DNA of 64,000 nucleotides from Lacrimispora xylanisolvens (GTDB taxonomy: Bacteria; Bacillota; Clostridia; Lachnospirales; Lachnospiraceae). Below, in pieces: positions 63,238 to 64,000 of the stretch. Where the stretch lies: the NCBI RefSeq assembly GCF_002934545.1, contig NZ_PTJA01000015.1, positions 62,001-126,000 of the forward strand, read 5' to 3'. The notes beneath the pieces were generated by a model that worked only from the letters and a program-made list of their open reading frames with translations, did not search any database and had not been told where the DNA came from. Within the stretch, counting starts at the first letter, position 1, and every line of letters starts with the position of its first letter. Both the position numbers and the translations under genes were made by a program.

Positions 63238-63674
63238 GATGCAGATACCTCCTCATATAATTTCTCTGTAAGGCGGTCAAATTCATCAGCTGAGAGAGCA
63301 AATGGATAAATTGGTTTCATATGATAATTCTGAATCAGCTTCTCCTTGCTTTTATCATTCAATCTTAAAAATACTTCCGGTACATGATATATTCTTTCTG
63401 CAATCTGAGCTGCCAGCAGATTTACATTATCATCACCAGTGGCTGCAACAAAAATCTGAGCCTGGCTGATGCCTGCTTTTCTTAACAGCTCTGCATCAGT
63501 TCCGTCTCCCAACACCTGCTCGCCGGCAAATACTCCGGGCAGTCTTTGAAATGCTTCCTCTGACAAATCAATCACTATCATTCTTGTATTACGTGTGGAA
63601 AGCCGGTTAGCCAGTCCCATACCAAACTCGCCGGCTCCAACAATAATAATTGTCTTCATTTTTTGAAACAGCAT
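63234..63674 (-). CDS. TrkA-N domain protein, first of a pair
   Basis: 146 residues. A canonical NAD loop IIIVGAGEFGMGLANRL (GxGxxG) is followed by VLGDGTDAELLRKAGISQAQ and FLRLNDKSKEKLIQ. It is a KtrA-like single-domain regulator of potassium uptake. Start MLFQKM fits AAGGA about 10 nt upstream; MKTIII five codons later is an alternative. The operon with its partner and the KdpDE-like pair suggests potassium or osmotic homeostasis. Confidence 0.88.
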   Translation of the reverse strand: MLFQKMKTIIIVGAGEFGMGLANRLSTRNTRMIVIDLSEEAFQRLPGVFAGEQVLGDGTDAELLRKAGISQAQIFVAATGDDNVNLLAAQIAERIYHVPEVFLRLNDKSKEKLIQNYHMKPIYPFALSADEFDRLTEKLYEEVSAS

Positions 63675-63812
63675 ATAAGGTCATCCTTCCCTTCTGTCGG
63701 TTCATACTCATTTTCAACCCTATTTTACAAAATATACTCATAAAAATGATAGTGGGGATATGGGACCAGATATAAAGATTCTATAAAGAACAAAATAGTT
63801 ATGCCCATGCAA

Positions 63813-63849
63813 AAAGGGCTGCCCTTCCATAAAAATGGGGACAGCCCTT
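63813..63849 (-). terminator. Terminator of the cold-shock gene
   Basis: AAGGGCTG with inner CC pairs against GG and CAGCCCTT, then a T run on the minus strand. It follows the cold-shock gene stop. Confidence 0.8.
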
Positions 63850-63877
63850 AAAAGGCTTATGTCAGCTAAAGATCTAA

Positions 63878-64000
63878 TTAAGCCAGGCAAACATTAACTG
63901 CCTGCAGACCGCGATTTCCTTCTGTTGTTTCATAAGTTACCTTCTGGCCCTCTTCAAGAGTCTTGTAACCATCAGAAACGATTCCGGAGAAGTGTACGAA
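63878..64000 (-). CDS. Cold-shock domain protein (5' end outside window)
   Basis: The last 40 residues of a CspA-type protein are visible: [20 protein letters not shown], then [17 protein letters not shown] and stop. FVHFS is RNP2-like and the end QAVNV is typical. It is a small single-stranded nucleic acid-binding chaperone. The N-terminus lies beyond the right edge. Confidence 0.92.
   Translation of the reverse strand, partial: FVHFSGIVSDGYKTLEEGQKVTYETTEGNRGLQAVNVCLA

Noticed and set aside
1-64000. CRISPR arrays, tRNA or rRNA genes
   Set aside because: No regularly spaced repeats, no cloverleaf-like segments with CCA-type ends and no rRNA-like conserved blocks were found by eye on either strand.

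Overview
The window looks like chromosomal DNA of an anaerobic Firmicute of the Clostridia, most likely Lachnospiraceae. The evidence is moderate GC with AT-rich intergenic DNA, AGGAGG-type ribosome sites before nearly every gene, the housekeeping run rho-rpmE-yqhQ-prmC-prfA, and the gene content (hexuronate catabolism, PadR/HAAS pairs, an aldehyde-handling microcompartment). This placement rests on recall of gene families, not on a search.

Layout. 1-12.5 kb is mostly core: uxuB(partial)-uxuA with a GntR regulator and a palindromic operator; a small type I toxin-antitoxin-like locus (3.85-4.16 kb); prfA-prmC-yqhQ and rpmE, rho, rarA; a cytoplasmic GH5 glucanase; and a metal-binding HMA protein. 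12.65-12.85 kb holds the C-terminal third of a polysaccharide deacetylase, and its N-terminal two thirds lie at 59.17-59.72 kb on the same strand. Joining the two pieces at a shared 9-bp repeat restores one open frame. The 46.3 kb between them therefore behaves like an insertion that split this gene.

Inside that segment: 12.9-20.6 kb carries a MBL hydrolase, a PadR regulator with a HAAS/FtsW-like membrane protein, a secreted protein, pta and a chemoreceptor. 20.8-32.7 kb is a dense one-strand array of about 18 small unrelated enzyme genes, with seven GNAT-containing proteins and one S66 peptidase gene killed by a stop at codon 6. 32.8-36.0 kb holds ssb, a membrane protein, a small gene and a large serine recombinase. 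36.4-37.4 kb is an orphan siderophore-binding lipoprotein under DtxR-like boxes.

37.5-56.3 kb is the most interesting system. One operon encodes a bacterial microcompartment (four BMC-domain proteins, one pentamer, PduL, an acylating aldehyde dehydrogenase and a class II aldolase with a C-terminal encapsulation-type tail), plus an Fe-alcohol dehydrogenase, DhaK/DhaL, a CoA-transferase-like pair, a CoA-disulfide-reductase-like flavoprotein and a solute-binding protein without signal peptide. Next to it are a DeoR regulator and a second operon with a ribose-type ABC transporter, MtnK (methylthioribose kinase) and MtnA (methylthioribose-1-P isomerase). Together they spell a route: import of a 5-modified ribose, phosphorylation, isomerisation to a ribulose-1-phosphate, aldol cleavage inside the shell to DHAP and a small aldehyde, then conversion of the aldehyde to acyl-CoA, acyl-phosphate and alcohol. 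This is the logic of the 5-deoxyribose/methylthioribose 'DHAP shunt', here enclosed in a microcompartment. The substrate is inferred.

56.8-59.1 kb is an ammonium transporter/GlnK operon behind two terminator-like leader hairpins. 59.2-64 kb returns to flanking genes: the deacetylase 5' part, a cytidylate-kinase-like protein, a KdpE/KdpD-like two-component pair, two single-domain TrkA proteins and a partial cold-shock gene. No tRNA, rRNA or CRISPR array was seen.
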